Shown here: piece after piece, positions 32,319 to 43,873 of the stretch
Layout: each line of letters starts with the position of its first letter
How positions within the stretch are numbered: the first letter of the stretch is position 1
DNA from: Sesamum alatum
Lineage: Eukaryota; Streptophyta; Magnoliopsida; Lamiales; Pedaliaceae
Length of the DNA: 64,000 nucleotides
Reading direction: 5' to 3'
Assembly: GCA_034509735.1 (NCBI GenBank)
Contig: JACGWO010000012.1
Coordinates: 8,430,367-8,494,366 of the forward strand
Notes under the pieces: model-generated
What the model was told of the DNA's origin: nothing
What the model saw: the letters and a program-made list of their open reading frames with translations, nothing else
Databases searched by the model: none
Translations under genes and position numbers: made by a program

Positions 32319-35189
32319 ATGCTGAGAGTAGCAGGGAGGAGGCTGTCTTCTCTCTCATGGCGGTCTGGTCAGACTTCGTTGCCCGCGGTCGCGTCGAGGA
32401 ACCCATTCACCGCCGTTGATTCATCTTCAGATGGGCGCATCGGATCCATGTCTTTACCCGTTTACCCGTGTGCCTTCTCCAATTCACTTTTCGATCAAAT
32501 CAGAGGTACGGTGCTCCCTTTCGGTGTCGTTTCTTTGGCTTTTTTTTTTTTTTTTTTCTTGACGCGATTTTATGCGTTTTACTTTGGTGAAGATCGGATT
32601 TGTTGTGAAATTAGAAGTTTGTGGTAGATGAATGCTCTGTGTGTGTGTGTGTGTTCAAATGAGCTGAATCAGATGATATGGGCTGCTTTTCCTGTCAAGA
32701 AATCTGAATTGCCTTGATGAGATTATTATACCAATTATGTTATTATTTCTCCCAAACATTCGAAATTATGGGATGGTTTTCAATTTAAAAAATGGACCCT
32801 TTAAATTTATTTGGGACTGAACGGTCTGAATATTTGTTGATTTTGTGGAGCTTTATAGTTTCTGGTTCCACTATTCAGTTTCAGAATTTTAATTTTTAAT
32901 GTGGAATGTACAGCCAATTTCGAGGTTGTGCATTTGTTTGTGGATGATAAGTTTCCTTGGAGCTTCATTGAGCTATTGAAAGAACTCTTTACTGTGATTA
33001 GTGTTTATAATAGTTTTTAGCTGTGATTTTATTCTTAAACCCAATTTGTTGCAGCAGTTATGGAATAAATGTGCTTCTACACAATTCCTTGGTGAAATGT
33101 GTGATTTTTCACTATAAACATCGGAATAAGTATGCTATATGACAAGTGCAAGAAATGAAGAATATACTTATTTGAGTAATTGATTTGACTTATTGTGTTT
33201 TTAGGTAACTGTCTGCTAATATGTAATACAGAAGTTTCATTTTCTCAATTTATTGCTCTGGAAATTTTTTGATGAACTATTGCCTAGTCTTTATTTTGGG
33301 CCTTGCTCTTCATGCTCCCTTCTTACTAGTGTTTGGGAGGGATGAGTCAGTTCAGCAAATAACCTTGTCAAACCATGCTCATATTGTAACTATTCATGTC
33401 ACAATCAGTGAATACATGCAGAAGATAGTGGTTTAATTTGTTGACCTAGAAATGGACTGTTTTGATATAGATATTTCAGTTCTCGAACTCATCTGCTATT
33501 TTGTTGACTTATCAAGTATATTCACAATACTTGTGCAAGATGAAATGAGGTGCCGATTAGCCTGACATGGAGTGTGAAAACTCTATTCTAACTTTTGGAT
33601 ATAACATGTCTCTTGAGGGTGGATGAGGTGGGGATGGGTTGGAAGTTGATAATAAGAGTCGTGATCTCATTCCCAAGTGAGTAAGGAATTTTTCGAATTG
33701 AATTGCATTTGCATTTAAGGAAGGTGTGAAGCATGTGTTACTGCTTTCAAAAACTTATGATAATCTATACCATTCACATGGTTTGAATATTATTTGCAAT
33801 ATTGGGCATAAATTGACCACCCTTCAGGTTAATATAGTATTTCACTACTTTGCTCTGAGTTAGTCCATTTACTCAAATTTGGAGAAGATGCATAGGAAAG
33901 ATTCTAGCTGAGGACATTAATCAGCAGAATCTTGTATGATTTTATTTATCCATATGTTTGTGGCATTGGGGCTAGGGTTTTTTGTGAATCTATATCAGGT
34001 TAAAAGTCGACGACCATATCGCTGCTCTTTTCTTTTTTTCCTTCTTGCTGACCTTGATTTCTTTCCCCCTTTTGAAAAAATATTTGGAATCTTTTTCTGA
34101 GACATTTCTTTGGCTTTATCTTGTCTTCTGCCATTCTCCTTATTAAATTATTGGATCTCAGTGGTTTTATCTTTTTCTTAACTCCTGCATGTTCCACTTG
34201 TCACATGTAATTGTGCCTCCATGAATAATTTGGAGGGTTAGGCTGGAATTGGAAATGACAGAATACACAAAGTAGCCACATTCTTTGTGAGATGCAAAAT
34301 TTTGTAGAACTATTATAAATTACTTTTTTATCATTTACATGTCAACAAGTTACTTCTGCAAATTTATTTATCTCCAACACATTTTTAGCTGGTGGTCCTG
34401 TATCCTTGTTATAAAGTGAATGTTACCAATGACTTATCACTTATGAATGTATTTCTAAAACTTTTCAGCAGTTCCACTTAATTCTATAGTTTGGGTAGCT
34501 AATACGATTACCATAATAAAACAACCTTCTGTGGACATCTTTTAGGGTTTTCTTCTGGTACCCTTGCACCGGGACAGGAGACAGGTGTGATTCCAGACAT
34601 CCCTGCTACAGTAGCAGCAATCAAGAATCCCAGTTCAAAGATTGTCTATGATGAGCACAATCATGAGCGTTATCCACCTGGTGATCCCAGCAAACGTGCA
34701 TTTGCATACTTTGTTTTGACTGGAGGCAGGTTTGTGTATGCATCGTTGGCCCGTCTCCTTGTCCTGAAATTTGTTTTGAGCATGTCTGCTAGTAAAGATG
34801 TCCTTGCTCTTGCTTCCCTTGAAGTGGATCTATCTAGCATTGAACCTGGGACAACTGTTACTGTGAAGTGGCGAGGAAAGCCAGTTTTCATTAGGCATCG
34901 AACTGAAGATGACATAAAGTTGGCCAACAGTGTCGAGCTTGCCTCCCTTCGTGATCCACAAGAAGATGCTGTTAGGGTTAAGAATCCAGAATGGCTTGTA
35001 GTTGTTGGAGTATGTACTCATCTGGGTTGCATCCCCTTGCCAAATGCTGGTGACTTTGGTGGATGGTTTTGCCCATGCCATGGATCCCATTACGACATCT
35101 CTGGTAGGATTCGCAAGGGACCTGCACCATACAACCTCGAGGTTCCTACTTACTCCTTTTTGGAAGAGAACAAGTTACTGATTGGTTGA
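32319..35189 (+). CDS. UCR1: Cytochrome bc1 complex Rieske iron-sulfur subunit, mitochondrial
   Basis: Exons 32319-32505 and 34546-35189 with a 2040-nt phase-1 intron (GT at 32506, AG at 34544-34545) give a 276-aa protein, the usual plant length. The first about 60 residues are Arg/Ser-rich without acids at the start ([17 protein letters not shown]), a mitochondrial targeting peptide. One transmembrane helix follows (about residues 125-150, [20 protein letters not shown]). The C-terminal Rieske domain has both cluster motifs, CTHLGC and CPCHGSHYD, and the Pro loop [10 protein letters not shown]. The protein passes electrons from ubiquinol to cytochrome c1 in complex III of the inner membrane. 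All key ligands (two Cys, two His) and the disulfide cysteines are present, so it looks functional. The gypsy element E2 ends 431 bp upstream of its ATG. Confidence 0.95.
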
Positions 35190-36924
35190 GTATTCACTTT
35201 AATAGGGTGTCGAGCACACCAATCCTGGGGAAGCCAGAACTATCTTTTCATACTCATTTGTAACTGTTAATTTTGTCTTTAGAAGGCTGTTGAGTTATGT
35301 GTGATTGACTTGAATAGCCCAGCAGTCTGAAGGGGCTTGCTGTTCTTAATAATGCTGGCTACTCACTATTATTTCGTCCGCTTAAAGAGTCTGTATTAAG
35401 AGTATATCTTTGTTAGGAATAAATAGTGCACTGAGGCTTTCTATATATGCTCATTCGGAACTGTCATCTGATGCCTGATCCTTCTTCTTTAGTCTCAAAA
35501 TCTAATTGACTTGGACTATTTTGCTAAAGATGCAGAACATGATCATGTGTTTGTGAACTGAGAAAGGACACTGCAATTCCTTCTCACTTGGTCTGCGTTC
35601 CTGAGGAGTAGATCCTTACCTTTATGATTAATGATATTCAGCTATTTAACAGAGGAGAACAGGAGTGCATGTGTAAGGGGTGTTTGCAATAGTCTTTGCC
35701 CTTGTGATGGAAATAAGTTACACACAAGTAAGTTTAGTTGCACTGAAAGTAGAAAATAATTGAAAAATGAAAATGAAAAATGGAAAAAAAGAAATGAAGT
35801 TTGAATGCTTGGGGAAACAATTCAGTGGAGTTAATTGTTATTTTAGTCTTGTAACTTAACGATTGTATGCAAAAATATCCTAATATTAAATTTTTAACAG
35901 TATGAGCAAGTGGCCGTAAGGGTGGATGGGACCTAGCTCCCTTTTTTATTTTTATTTTCTTCTAAAATATTCAATTATTTCACAAATATATTAAAAAGAA
36001 AAAGGAAATTCAACATATCGTTTATAAAATAAGATTTCAAAAAAATAAAAAGAAATATCAAATACAAATAAGATTGTTTGTACCACCTTAAACAAATCAG
36101 AATTCAGAAATTACACATTAGTAACTTCTTCATCTTTCTCCTCGTCAAATTTTTTAAAAGTCAGTTACGTTTGGCCTGGGGTATTTTGGATAGTTTATGG
36201 AAATTAGTTAACTTACAAATAAATTTAATATATATATACATACACATACATACATGTATATTAAATTAAATTTTCCAGGGTGGGTCTTAGTTATTAGAAC
36301 TTGTTACCCATCCCAATCTCTATTTTTTGGACCCAAACTCGTCCCTAATGGGCCGGGTTCAAAATGAGTTTTCATATGTCCAGGTTCGTATTCAAGTCCA
36401 ATTGTTACCCCTGCGTGCCATGAGGTTCAGCTAATCAAATATTGGTCTCATTTTTAAATTGCAATTTTAAAACCACATTGTAAGGGACTTTGCAATATTG
36501 ATACCATACATATCAAAATACCGAAAAATAGTCCCATAACTTAATAGATGTGCAAAAGCATCATACTATTAAGTTTTGGTAAAAAAGATCACATGTCAGC
36601 TGTTAACTCCAGCAAGAATGAATGAAAATTCTCAGCAAAATATTTTTGAAGGAAACTTACCTAATAATTCACCAATTAGTTGGAGGCAACATATAAACCA
36701 ATTTTTGTTCTTCTTGCATTTCTTCTCCATAAATTCTAGACTAAAAACACTATGGATGGTGATGTGCTATTGTGGGGAACTGACTCGATCAAGAACTTAT
36801 CGGACAACCAAAATCTATAGAGAGAGTTATCTCATATTCGAAGATTAGACTAAAAATGATTGAGGCCGAAATTGCACACTTATGAAGGAGGAACATTTAC
36901 TTAGTGTTGTTGACAATTTCTTGG
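35190..36924. other. 3' flank of the Rieske gene; no gene
   Basis: The 3' UTR probably runs to a polyadenylation signal near 35419 (GGAATAAATAG). Beyond it is AT-rich DNA with fragments resembling 'gggactttgcaatattgatacc' MITE text (about 36480-36530). No coding frame is supported. Confidence 0.5.
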
Positions 36925-36933
36925 TTTCCAATA

Positions 36934-37140
36934 GGGTAAATCTCATTTTTGGTCCTATATATTAGGTCCTGTTCAATTTTGGTCTCATTCGTTATAAAAG
37001 TCTCAATTCCAGAACAATATGTTTCAATTTGTATCAATTTTGGTCCCAACGTCAAAATTTGACAAAATACGTTAACGTCCGTTAAATTAAAACACGTGTT
37101 GCACACGTGTGTGTATCCCAGGCGTATTTTGGGGGAAAAT
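36934..37140 (+). repeat. Mutator element left terminal inverted repeat
   Basis: About 205 bp matching the inverse of 42797-43001 with few differences. Shared blocks include AGTCTCAATTCCAG, ACAATATGTTTCAATTTGTA and GTGTGTATCCCAGGCGTATTT. It contains the palindrome-like ACACGTGTTGCACACGTGTG with CACGTG boxes, possible promoter elements. Confidence 0.85.
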
Positions 37141-37618
37141 CACAACGTAGAACCCTAATTTTCTTTTCCCCCTTCCTCTAAAAAAAACCCAGCGAAACCC
37201 TTCAATTTTTTGTTCGAATTTGCGATCGAACAACTGAAAGAGCCTCAGATTTCAGCGAGAAGAATGAGCCTTCGAGACCCAAACTTCAATGATTTTCCTC
37301 CACCCGATTACCGGAAGTTTTTCTTCATTTTTTTCTCTCAAAAAAGCTGATGATTTTTGTTCTAATCTGAAAAAAATATGATGTGAGTTCTTGCTTTTTA
37401 GTATTTATAGATGTTGTCGTATTTGTTGTATGTGTTATATATGTTTGTGGTCCCTCCCTTTATTTGATTTCTGCGTTGTGTTCTCTTTCAGAGACAAACA
37501 AACATGGTGGGTCCACCATGTTTGTTGCTTCTTTTTTTTTTGTCTGATGTATGTTTGGTAGGTGGATAGAATATTGGTTGCTTACTTACTTTTTATTCTT
37601 CTGTTTTTTTGCTACCCA
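37141..37618 (+). other. Leader region of the Mutator element
   Basis: Follows the left repeat. An ATG at 37264 opens a short frame (MSLRDPNFNDFPPPDYRK, then stop after 28 codons) that could be a first exon or upstream ORF. No transposase catalytic sequence is seen. Confidence 0.35.
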
Positions 37619-37827
37619 GATCCACTATATCAGCCTTGCATATACCCTGTGAATGGTCCTGAAAAATGGCAAAGGACTAACCTTCCACCAATAATGCCAC
37701 CAAACATAGCTAGAGGAGTTGGGAGACCAGCTAGAGCTAGGAGACTTGAGCCTGATGAAGTGCCATTAAAACAGAAAAAAAGGGATCAAGGGCAAGAAAA
37801 AATTACTGAAATTGAAGAGACAATAAG
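37619..37827 (+). pseudogene. MULE transposase C-terminal exon, 5' part
   Basis: Reads YPVNGPEKWQRTNLPPIMPP followed by GRPARARRLEPDE. This is the segment that follows the SWIM zinc finger in plant MuDR-type transposases (pattern Y-P-V/I-N-G...P-P..PP...GRP..R). A splice acceptor is likely at CTACCCAG near 37618. The exon is cut at ATAAG (37823-37827) by the LTR insertion and resumes at 40916. With one copy of ATAAG removed the frames do not join cleanly, so a one-base change is present. The D, D and E catalytic domain is absent upstream. Confidence 0.7.
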
Positions 37828-38239
37828 TGTGACGCCCATAAATTTTTATACATAATTATGGGTTAATTGGTAATTATTTAAGAAAATTTAATTAATTAGT
37901 AGATATATTATAGATTAAATTGTGATCATATTAAGACTTGAACGGAGTGAATTGGAGCTTTATATAATATTTGGGAGCAAATTATATTAATTAAGAAATT
38001 AGAAAGGACGTAATTGGTATTTTGAAAAAAGTTTATTAAACTTTAAAAAAAAAATAAAAAAAAAGGGATGGATAAATGGGTGTTGACGCACCCATCAGTT
38101 TACTTTTTATAAAAAACCATTAACCACACACAATTCACAAACACACACACACAAAATCGAAATCGGCGAAAAACAGGACACAGGGATAAAGTAGATGATC
38201 GTACGACTTCATATCAGCTAACTAAATCTGTATAAGATC

Positions 38240-38390
38240 GAGGTAAGTAAATAATTAGTGCTACTTATATATATGTTCTTCATTTCTATTAGTGTGTACG
38301 TAAATAATTAGTGCTACTTATATATATGTTCTTCATTTCTATTAGTGTGTACGTAAATAATTAGTATTATCTATATATGTTTCATTTCTT
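38240..38390 (+). repeat. About 53-bp duplication in LTR copy 1 only
   Basis: A unit of about 53 bp with GTAAATAATTAGTGCTACTT and ending TTCTATTAGTGTGTAC occurs twice in full plus a partial third copy here. LTR copy 2 (about 39826-39900) has it once plus the partial copy. Confidence 0.7.
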
Positions 38391-38631
38391 GGTGATATTA
38401 CTTTTATGTGAGCCTATGAGTCGTGCTTGACTAATATATTTTGAATTGTACGAGCGGTTGATGATTACTTTGAATGACTATGTCGTGAAATATGCTGCTA
38501 TGTGGTTTTATGTGGCTAGTTGGCTTACAAGAACGGTGATATGTGGAATCGAGGGAGTAATGAAAATTAAATGTAATTATAATATGAATACCCCTTGATG
38601 TTGTTGAATAGCCTATGTGGCAAAATGAAAT

Positions 38632-38745
38632 GAAAAGAGCTATGATGCGATATGAAAGAGCTATGATGCGATGTGAAAAGAGCTATGATGCGATGTGAAA
38701 AGAGCTATGATGCGAAATAAAAAGAGTTGTGATGCGAAATGAGAT
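38632..38745 (+). repeat. 22-bp tandem repeat in the solo LTR
   Basis: Five units of about 22 bp (TGAAAAGAGCTATGATGCGA plus two bases). The equivalent array in LTR copy 2 (about 40158-40250) has four units, so it changed after the duplication. Confidence 0.75.
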
Positions 38746-40915
38746 TGATAAGCATGTGTGGCATGCCAAGGGGATTCATGTATATATATGAATGAATAGT
38801 GAGGTTGAGTTGGTGGAGAAAAACACTATATCACCTTTCTGGTAAGCCAACTAGGAAAAGACAAGTTTGATTGGTTGTGTTATGGGATGACTACGTGGAG
38901 TAAAGAAATGAAATGTGCTTGATTAAATTGGTTATATTTTATATACATTGCTTGTTCTTGTCTTGTTGATATAATTGAGGTGCGTGTATAGTGGTACCAG
39001 TTATTTACTTATTGAGTTGCAGGCTCATCCCTCTGCTATTTCAGGTGTAGATTTTGCCGTGCCTACTCACGACAGCTAGGTCCACATTTTCCATCCCAGT
39101 CAGGTCGGGCCAGTATACAGTTTTCTCCTCATTGTAAATAGAAATAGAAGTCTCATTTTGAATTAAAAGCGAGAATAGCATGTGAACTAATTATAATAGT
39201 CCCATTTTTGTCGTACTTTATATATGTATATATGATCTTGCAGATGAGATATTAAATACTCTTGTTGTGATGAGGAGACTATGTGTATATATACTCAACA
39301 GGGACTAGATTATGTGCTTAATTATACATATAATCAGGGTCTACATTAAGTGTAATATTTAGAGAAGATATAGTCGTAGTGCCATTAGTGTGAAATTGAA
39401 GAGACAATAAGTGTGACGCCCATAAATTTTTATACATAATTATGGGTTAATTGGTAATTATTTAAGAAAATTTAATTAATTAGTAGATATATTATAGATT
39501 AAATTGTGATCATATTAAGACTTGAACGGAGTGAATTGGAGCTTTATATAATATTTGGGAGCAAATTATATTAATTAAGAAATTAGAAAGGACGTAATTG
39601 GTATTTTGAAAAAGTTTATTAAAATTTAAAAAAAAATAAAAAAAAAGGGTTGGATAAAGATGGGTGTTGACGCACCCATCAGTTTACTTTTTATAAAAAA
39701 CCATTAACCACACACAATTCACAAACACACACACAAAATCGAAATCGGCGAAAAACAGGACACGGGGATAAAGTAGATGATCGTACGACTTCATATCAGC
39801 TAACTAAATCTGTATAAGATTGAGGTAAGTAAATAATTAGTGCTACTTATATATATGTTCTTCATTTCTATTAGTGTGTACGTAAATAATTAGTATTATC
39901 TATATATGTTTCATTTCTTGGTGATATTACTTTTATGTGAGCCTATGAGTCGTGCTTGATTAATATATTTTGAATTGTACGAGCGGTTGATGATTACTTT
40001 GAATGACTATGTCGTGAAATATGTTGCTATGTGGTTTTATGTGGCTAGTTGGCTTACAAGAAAGGTGATATGTGGAATCGAGGGAGTAATGGAAATTAAA
40101 TGTAATTATAATATGAATACCCCTTGATGTTGTTAAATAGCCTATGTGGCAAAATGAAATGAAAAGAGCTATGATGCGATATGAAAGAGCTATGATGCGA
40201 TGTGAAAAGAGCTATGATGCGAAATAAAAAGAGTTGTGATGCGAAATGAGATTGATAAGCATGTGTGGCATACCAAGGGGATTCATGTATATATATGAAT
40301 GAATAGTGAGGTTGAGTTGGTGGAGAAAAACACTATATCACCTTTCTGGTAAGCCAACTAGGAAAAGACAAGTTTGATTGGTTGTGTTATGGGATGACTA
40401 CGTGGAGTAAAGAAATGAAATGTGTTTGATTAAATTGATTATATTTTATATACATTGCTTGTTCTTATCTTGTTGATATAATTGAGGTGCGTGTATAGTG
40501 GTACCGGTTATTTACTTATTGAGTTGCAGGCTCATCCCTCTGCTAATAATTTCAGGTGTAGATTTTGCCGTGCCTACTCACGACAGATAGGTCCACATTT
40601 TGCATCCCAGTCAGGTCGGGCCAGTATGCAGTTTTCTCCTCATTATAAATAGAAATAGAAGTCTCATTTTGAATTAAAAGCGAGAATAGCATGTGAACTA
40701 ATTATAATAGTCCCATTTTTGTCGTACTTTATATATGTATATATGATCTTGCAGATGAGATATTAAATACTCTTGTTGTGATGAGGAGACTATGTGTATA
40801 TATACTCAACAGGGACTAGATTATGTGCTTAATTATACATATAATCAGGGTCTACATTAAGTGTGATATTTAGAGGAGATATAGTCATAGTGCCGTTAGA
40901 GGGTGCTACAATAAG

Positions 40916-41839
40916 GCACTGTTAAGTGCAAGTTCTGTGGAGATGAAGGACATAACAAGAAGGGCTGTCAAAAAAGGAAAGATGCAGAGGCAGCTGAAGC
41001 AGCAGAGATTGAGCAAGCAGTGCAAGAAGCAGAAGCCCTTTTCTCTGTGAATGTCCAAGAAACTGAAGTGAACATGGATCTTTCAATGCAAGTCAGTCTG
41101 GAGACTGAAATTACCATGGACCATAGCCAGAAAATGACTGTAAGTTGTCTTTTATTGCTTTGTTGGTTTTCTGGAAACTGAATTCAAGAAAATTATTGAA
41201 TACTTACTTAATATTTGCAGGCTAGGAAGAGGATAATGACACCAACTGGAAGCAATACTGAAGTCTATTTGGGATCTCAAAACACCAATGTACTCTACTT
41301 TTCAGTTTTAATTGTTGATTGTGTATTGTGTTTAGTAATTTGATGGCTTATTTGTGCTTGTTGGATATATGCAGCCTGGGAAAAGGCCTAAGACAAGTCA
41401 GACAACATTTGAAACGCAATCATCAATGAGCATGGATATGACAGTAAGACTTCATACTTTTCAATCTTATTTGAATTTTTATTTTTTGGTTGGTTATCTG
41501 ATTGTGTTCGGCTTATAGTTGAAAAGATCGACAAGATTGAATGCAACTGTTGCTGGTCAAGAAAATGCAACCACTTCAAAGGCCACTTTCAAGCCACCAA
41601 GGCCAGCACATCCACAAACTGTTCCAGGCTGTGTTTTGAGGAAACCTGTGCCCGTTGCTCCTGGGCATCCACCTGTGGCAGTCTCTATCACAACTCAACC
41701 GAACAAACCACTTCCACCACCTTTCAAGACATTTCAGAAAGAAGGAAAAAACTATGTTACAATGAACAACTTGACTGCTGCATTGAATGTGAGAAGGGCT
41801 GGAAACTTACGCAAAGGACAATCCAACAACAAGGGCTAG
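40916..41839 (+). pseudogene. MULE transposase C-terminal exons, 3' part
   Basis: Four exons: about 40916-41139, 41221-41289, 41375-41443 and 41519-41839 (stop TAG). The first has a zinc knuckle C-x2-C-x4-H-x4-C (CKFCGDEGHNKKGC) and an acidic, Glu/Ala-rich helix, as at the C-terminus of plant MuDR-type transposases. All three introns are phase 0 with GT/AG borders. The two middle exons are both exactly 69 nt, and exons 2-4 each begin with a basic K-R pair (ARKR, PGKR, LKR). The final exon is basic and proline-rich. Exon structure is preserved, but the protein cannot be complete because the N-terminal three quarters are gone. Confidence 0.7.
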
Positions 41840-42312
41840 GACATTTTGTTTTGTCTTTTTTTTTTTTTTTTTTTTTTTATGTATGTGCAACTTGGGTAGA
41901 CAATCCAGCAATAAGTTAGAATGGTTTTGAATTTATGGCAGCATGAACTCTTTTTGTATGTGCCTTTATGGCCAAACAACTTATGTTTGCTGGTATCTTT
42001 ATTTGGTTAATGAAGAATGGAATATTTAACTTTGTTAATTAAATCTGCTATGAGTTGTTTAGTTAATGGTGAAACTGCATTACACTCCAAACACCAAAAA
42101 CAACATTACACTCCAAACACCAAACCGATGCTGCATAATATTACTTCAAACCAGACCACAAAATGCATTACACTCCAAAAACAAAAGTACACTACAAACA
42201 CAAAATACATACTAACTAATTACAAATACACCAATCAACTACCATGATTGATTGCAAATATACTAATTCACTATACAAACAGTCCATAAAAACATCTCCT
42301 TCAAACCTCCAT
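41840..42312. other. Intergenic region of the Mutator element
   Basis: Between the convergent transposase and GRF genes. It has a run of about 21 T (about 41858-41878) and two to four short 'cattacactccaaacaccaaa' repeats (about 42078-42200). No coding frame is supported; it must hold both 3' ends. Confidence 0.5.
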
Positions 42313-42687
42313 TTAGTGGTGAAATAACCAACTCCAAACAAGTAATATTCTAGCCCCAACCAAACACTTACGCAAGAAACTAAGTTTCTTCATCATTTCA
42401 GCAACATCATCTTCCATTTGCTGCAAAATAATCACCTTTTTCCTCATTTCGGACATCTCTTCTTCCATTTTGTTTAACTTGAGAAGAAGCCCCGGTATGA
42501 TTTTCTTCGCCCTTGTGCACATTGGTGGGTCTTCCCACACAAAAAAACCACATCCTTTCGCAATATTATCACAACAAAATCTTCTTCCCGGATTGGCATT
42601 CGTCCATGAGGTTCTTAAAGATAATTTCTTACCACAATAACACGTGACATTTCTTTGGGTAGAAGCTGAATCGCTAGTTGAATCCAT
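42313..42687 (-). CDS. GRF-type zinc-finger protein carried by the Mutator element
   Basis: An intact single-exon ORF of 124 aa, ATG at 42687. Residues 16-52 form a GRF zinc finger: CYCGKK (C16, C18), then PGRRFCC (the G-R-x-F signature, C38/C39), then GCGFFVWED (C46, W51). A coiled coil follows (about 64-105, heptads with MEEEMSEMRKKV and MEDDVAEMMKKL), then a hydrophobic C-terminus (about 108-124, GARILLVWSWLF), possibly a membrane anchor. Plants have many small GRF-finger proteins with this layout; GRF fingers in other proteins bind single-stranded nucleic acid. It is 314 bp from the right end of the element, so the terminal repeat may be its promoter. It is the only undamaged ORF in the element. 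Confidence 0.75.
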   Translation of the reverse strand: MDSTSDSASTQRNVTCYCGKKLSLRTSWTNANPGRRFCCDNIAKGCGFFVWEDPPMCTRAKKIIPGLLLKLNKMEEEMSEMRKKVIILQQMEDDVAEMMKKLSFLRKCLVGARILLVWSWLFHH

Positions 42688-42796
42688 TTTTTCAGAAATC
42701 GAACGAAAATTTGGCAGAGGAAGAAAGAGCAGAAATGGAATTTGGGTGAAGAGTGAAGAACCCTAATTTTTGATTGCCCCTTTTCTGTCAATATAT

Positions 42797-43001
42797 GTAT
42801 TTAAATACGCCTGGGATACACACACGTGAGTAGCACGTGTTTTAATTTAACGGACATTAAGGTATTCTGTCAAATTTTGACGCCGGGACCAAAATTGATA
42901 CAAATTGAAACATATTGTCCTGGAATTGAGACTTTTATAACAAATAGGACCAAAATTGAATAGGACCTAATATATATGGGAGCAAAAAATGAGATTTACC
43001 C
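42797..43001 (-). repeat. Mutator element right terminal inverted repeat
   Basis: Inverse of 36934-37140. It ends GAGATTTACCC and is followed by the target duplication TTTCCAATA. Confidence 0.85.
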
Positions 43002-43010
43002 TTTCCAATA

Positions 43011-43864
43011 CTTTTGAAATTGTTTCTTTGATTGCAGAAAAGGGTTGTCCATGACTTCCGAATTCAAACATGATGAAGGTTGACTTGGAGGGGGAAAAAA
43101 TGCACATATTTAAGATTTTGGCACTTTAGTGGCACTAAATTTCGAATGTATTCTTTATGTTTCCATGGTTGCTATATAATAAGATTTGTGTTAATGTATG
43201 AAAATGTTATACTTGTATTATAAGATATTTATGTACTTGTATTCCATTTCTTGTAAGGCTATTTTGAATTACGAAATTATTTTCCTTATTTTGAAAAGTA
43301 TGGAACAAATATTACAAAATTCGCTATAACTTTTAATTTAAATGAATTAATAACAATTTAAGTTCGCAATTTATAGGTGGGACAAATATTTAACTTACTG
43401 GACTTAATGGCGCAAGTGGGCATTCCATAAAAAAAAATAATGGTGGGACACTTTTTGCACAATACCGTCAAAATAATAAGATTAAAATTGACTATTATAA
43501 AATGTATGGGACTAATTCTCAAAACACCCTATACTGTGGGACTAAAATTCCAATTAACTTTAGCTTGGTGATTACAATTTTATCAACAAATTGCTGGTCG
43601 AAATAAAAGTGAAAAATGGAAAGAAACTATAGTTTCAGTATTTAGAAAAATGTAGTATAATTTTACCAACAAGCTACAAGAAGTTAGTAGAAAACGGCGT
43701 TACACTTTTTAATTTAAATGAATTAATAAAAAATTAAAAAAAAAAATGTTATAAATTAAAAATAATTTTTTCAGCTTATTTTAAAAAAAAAAAGATACTT
43801 ATCCTCAGTTATTGCAATTCTTTTGGAGCAGTCATGGTGTGAAATGAAACTTGGACTTTAAGAA
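43011..43864. other. No supported gene
   Basis: AT-rich host DNA. Around 43430-43560 are 'gtgggacta' phrases resembling the MITE at 6041-6423, probably a decayed copy. No coding frame. Confidence 0.45.
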
Positions 43865-43873
43865 AAAATATTA

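Larger units (their letters stand above)
37828..40910 (+). mobile_element. Tandemly duplicated solo LTR
   Basis: TGTGACGCCCATAAA... to ...GGGTGCTACA with TG/CA ends and target duplication ATAAG (37823-37827 and 40911-40915): a solo LTR with a gypsy-like start. It is present twice: 37828-39390 (lacking the last about 11 bp) and 39412-40910 (1499 bp). Between them lies TGAAATTGAAGAGACAATAAG (39391-39411), an exact copy of the host sequence left of the insertion (37807-37827). The second copy therefore arose by local duplication of flank plus LTR, not by a second insertion. A TTTTATAAAAAACC promoter box is near 38104. Confidence 0.85.
36934..43001 (+). mobile_element. Mutator-like element carrying a GRF zinc-finger gene
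   Basis: A 6068-bp element with terminal inverted repeats of about 205 bp (start GGGTAAATCTCATTTTT, end its inverse) and a perfect 9-bp target duplication, TTTCCAATA (36925-36933 and 43002-43010). Inside, on the plus strand, are C-terminal exons of a MuDR-type transposase (37619-37827 and 40916-41839), split by a duplicated solo LTR; on the minus strand is an intact GRF zinc-finger ORF (42313-42687). The catalytic transposase core and SWIM finger are missing, so it is a deletion derivative. Without the LTR insertion it is about 3 kb. Confidence 0.9.

Noticed and set aside
34000..34197. 65-aa ORF in the Rieske intron
   Set aside because: Lys-rich translation of a T-rich intron segment; no evidence for an exon.
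36576..36848. 90-aa ORF
   Set aside because: AT-rich non-coding flank, no recognised domain or exon signals.
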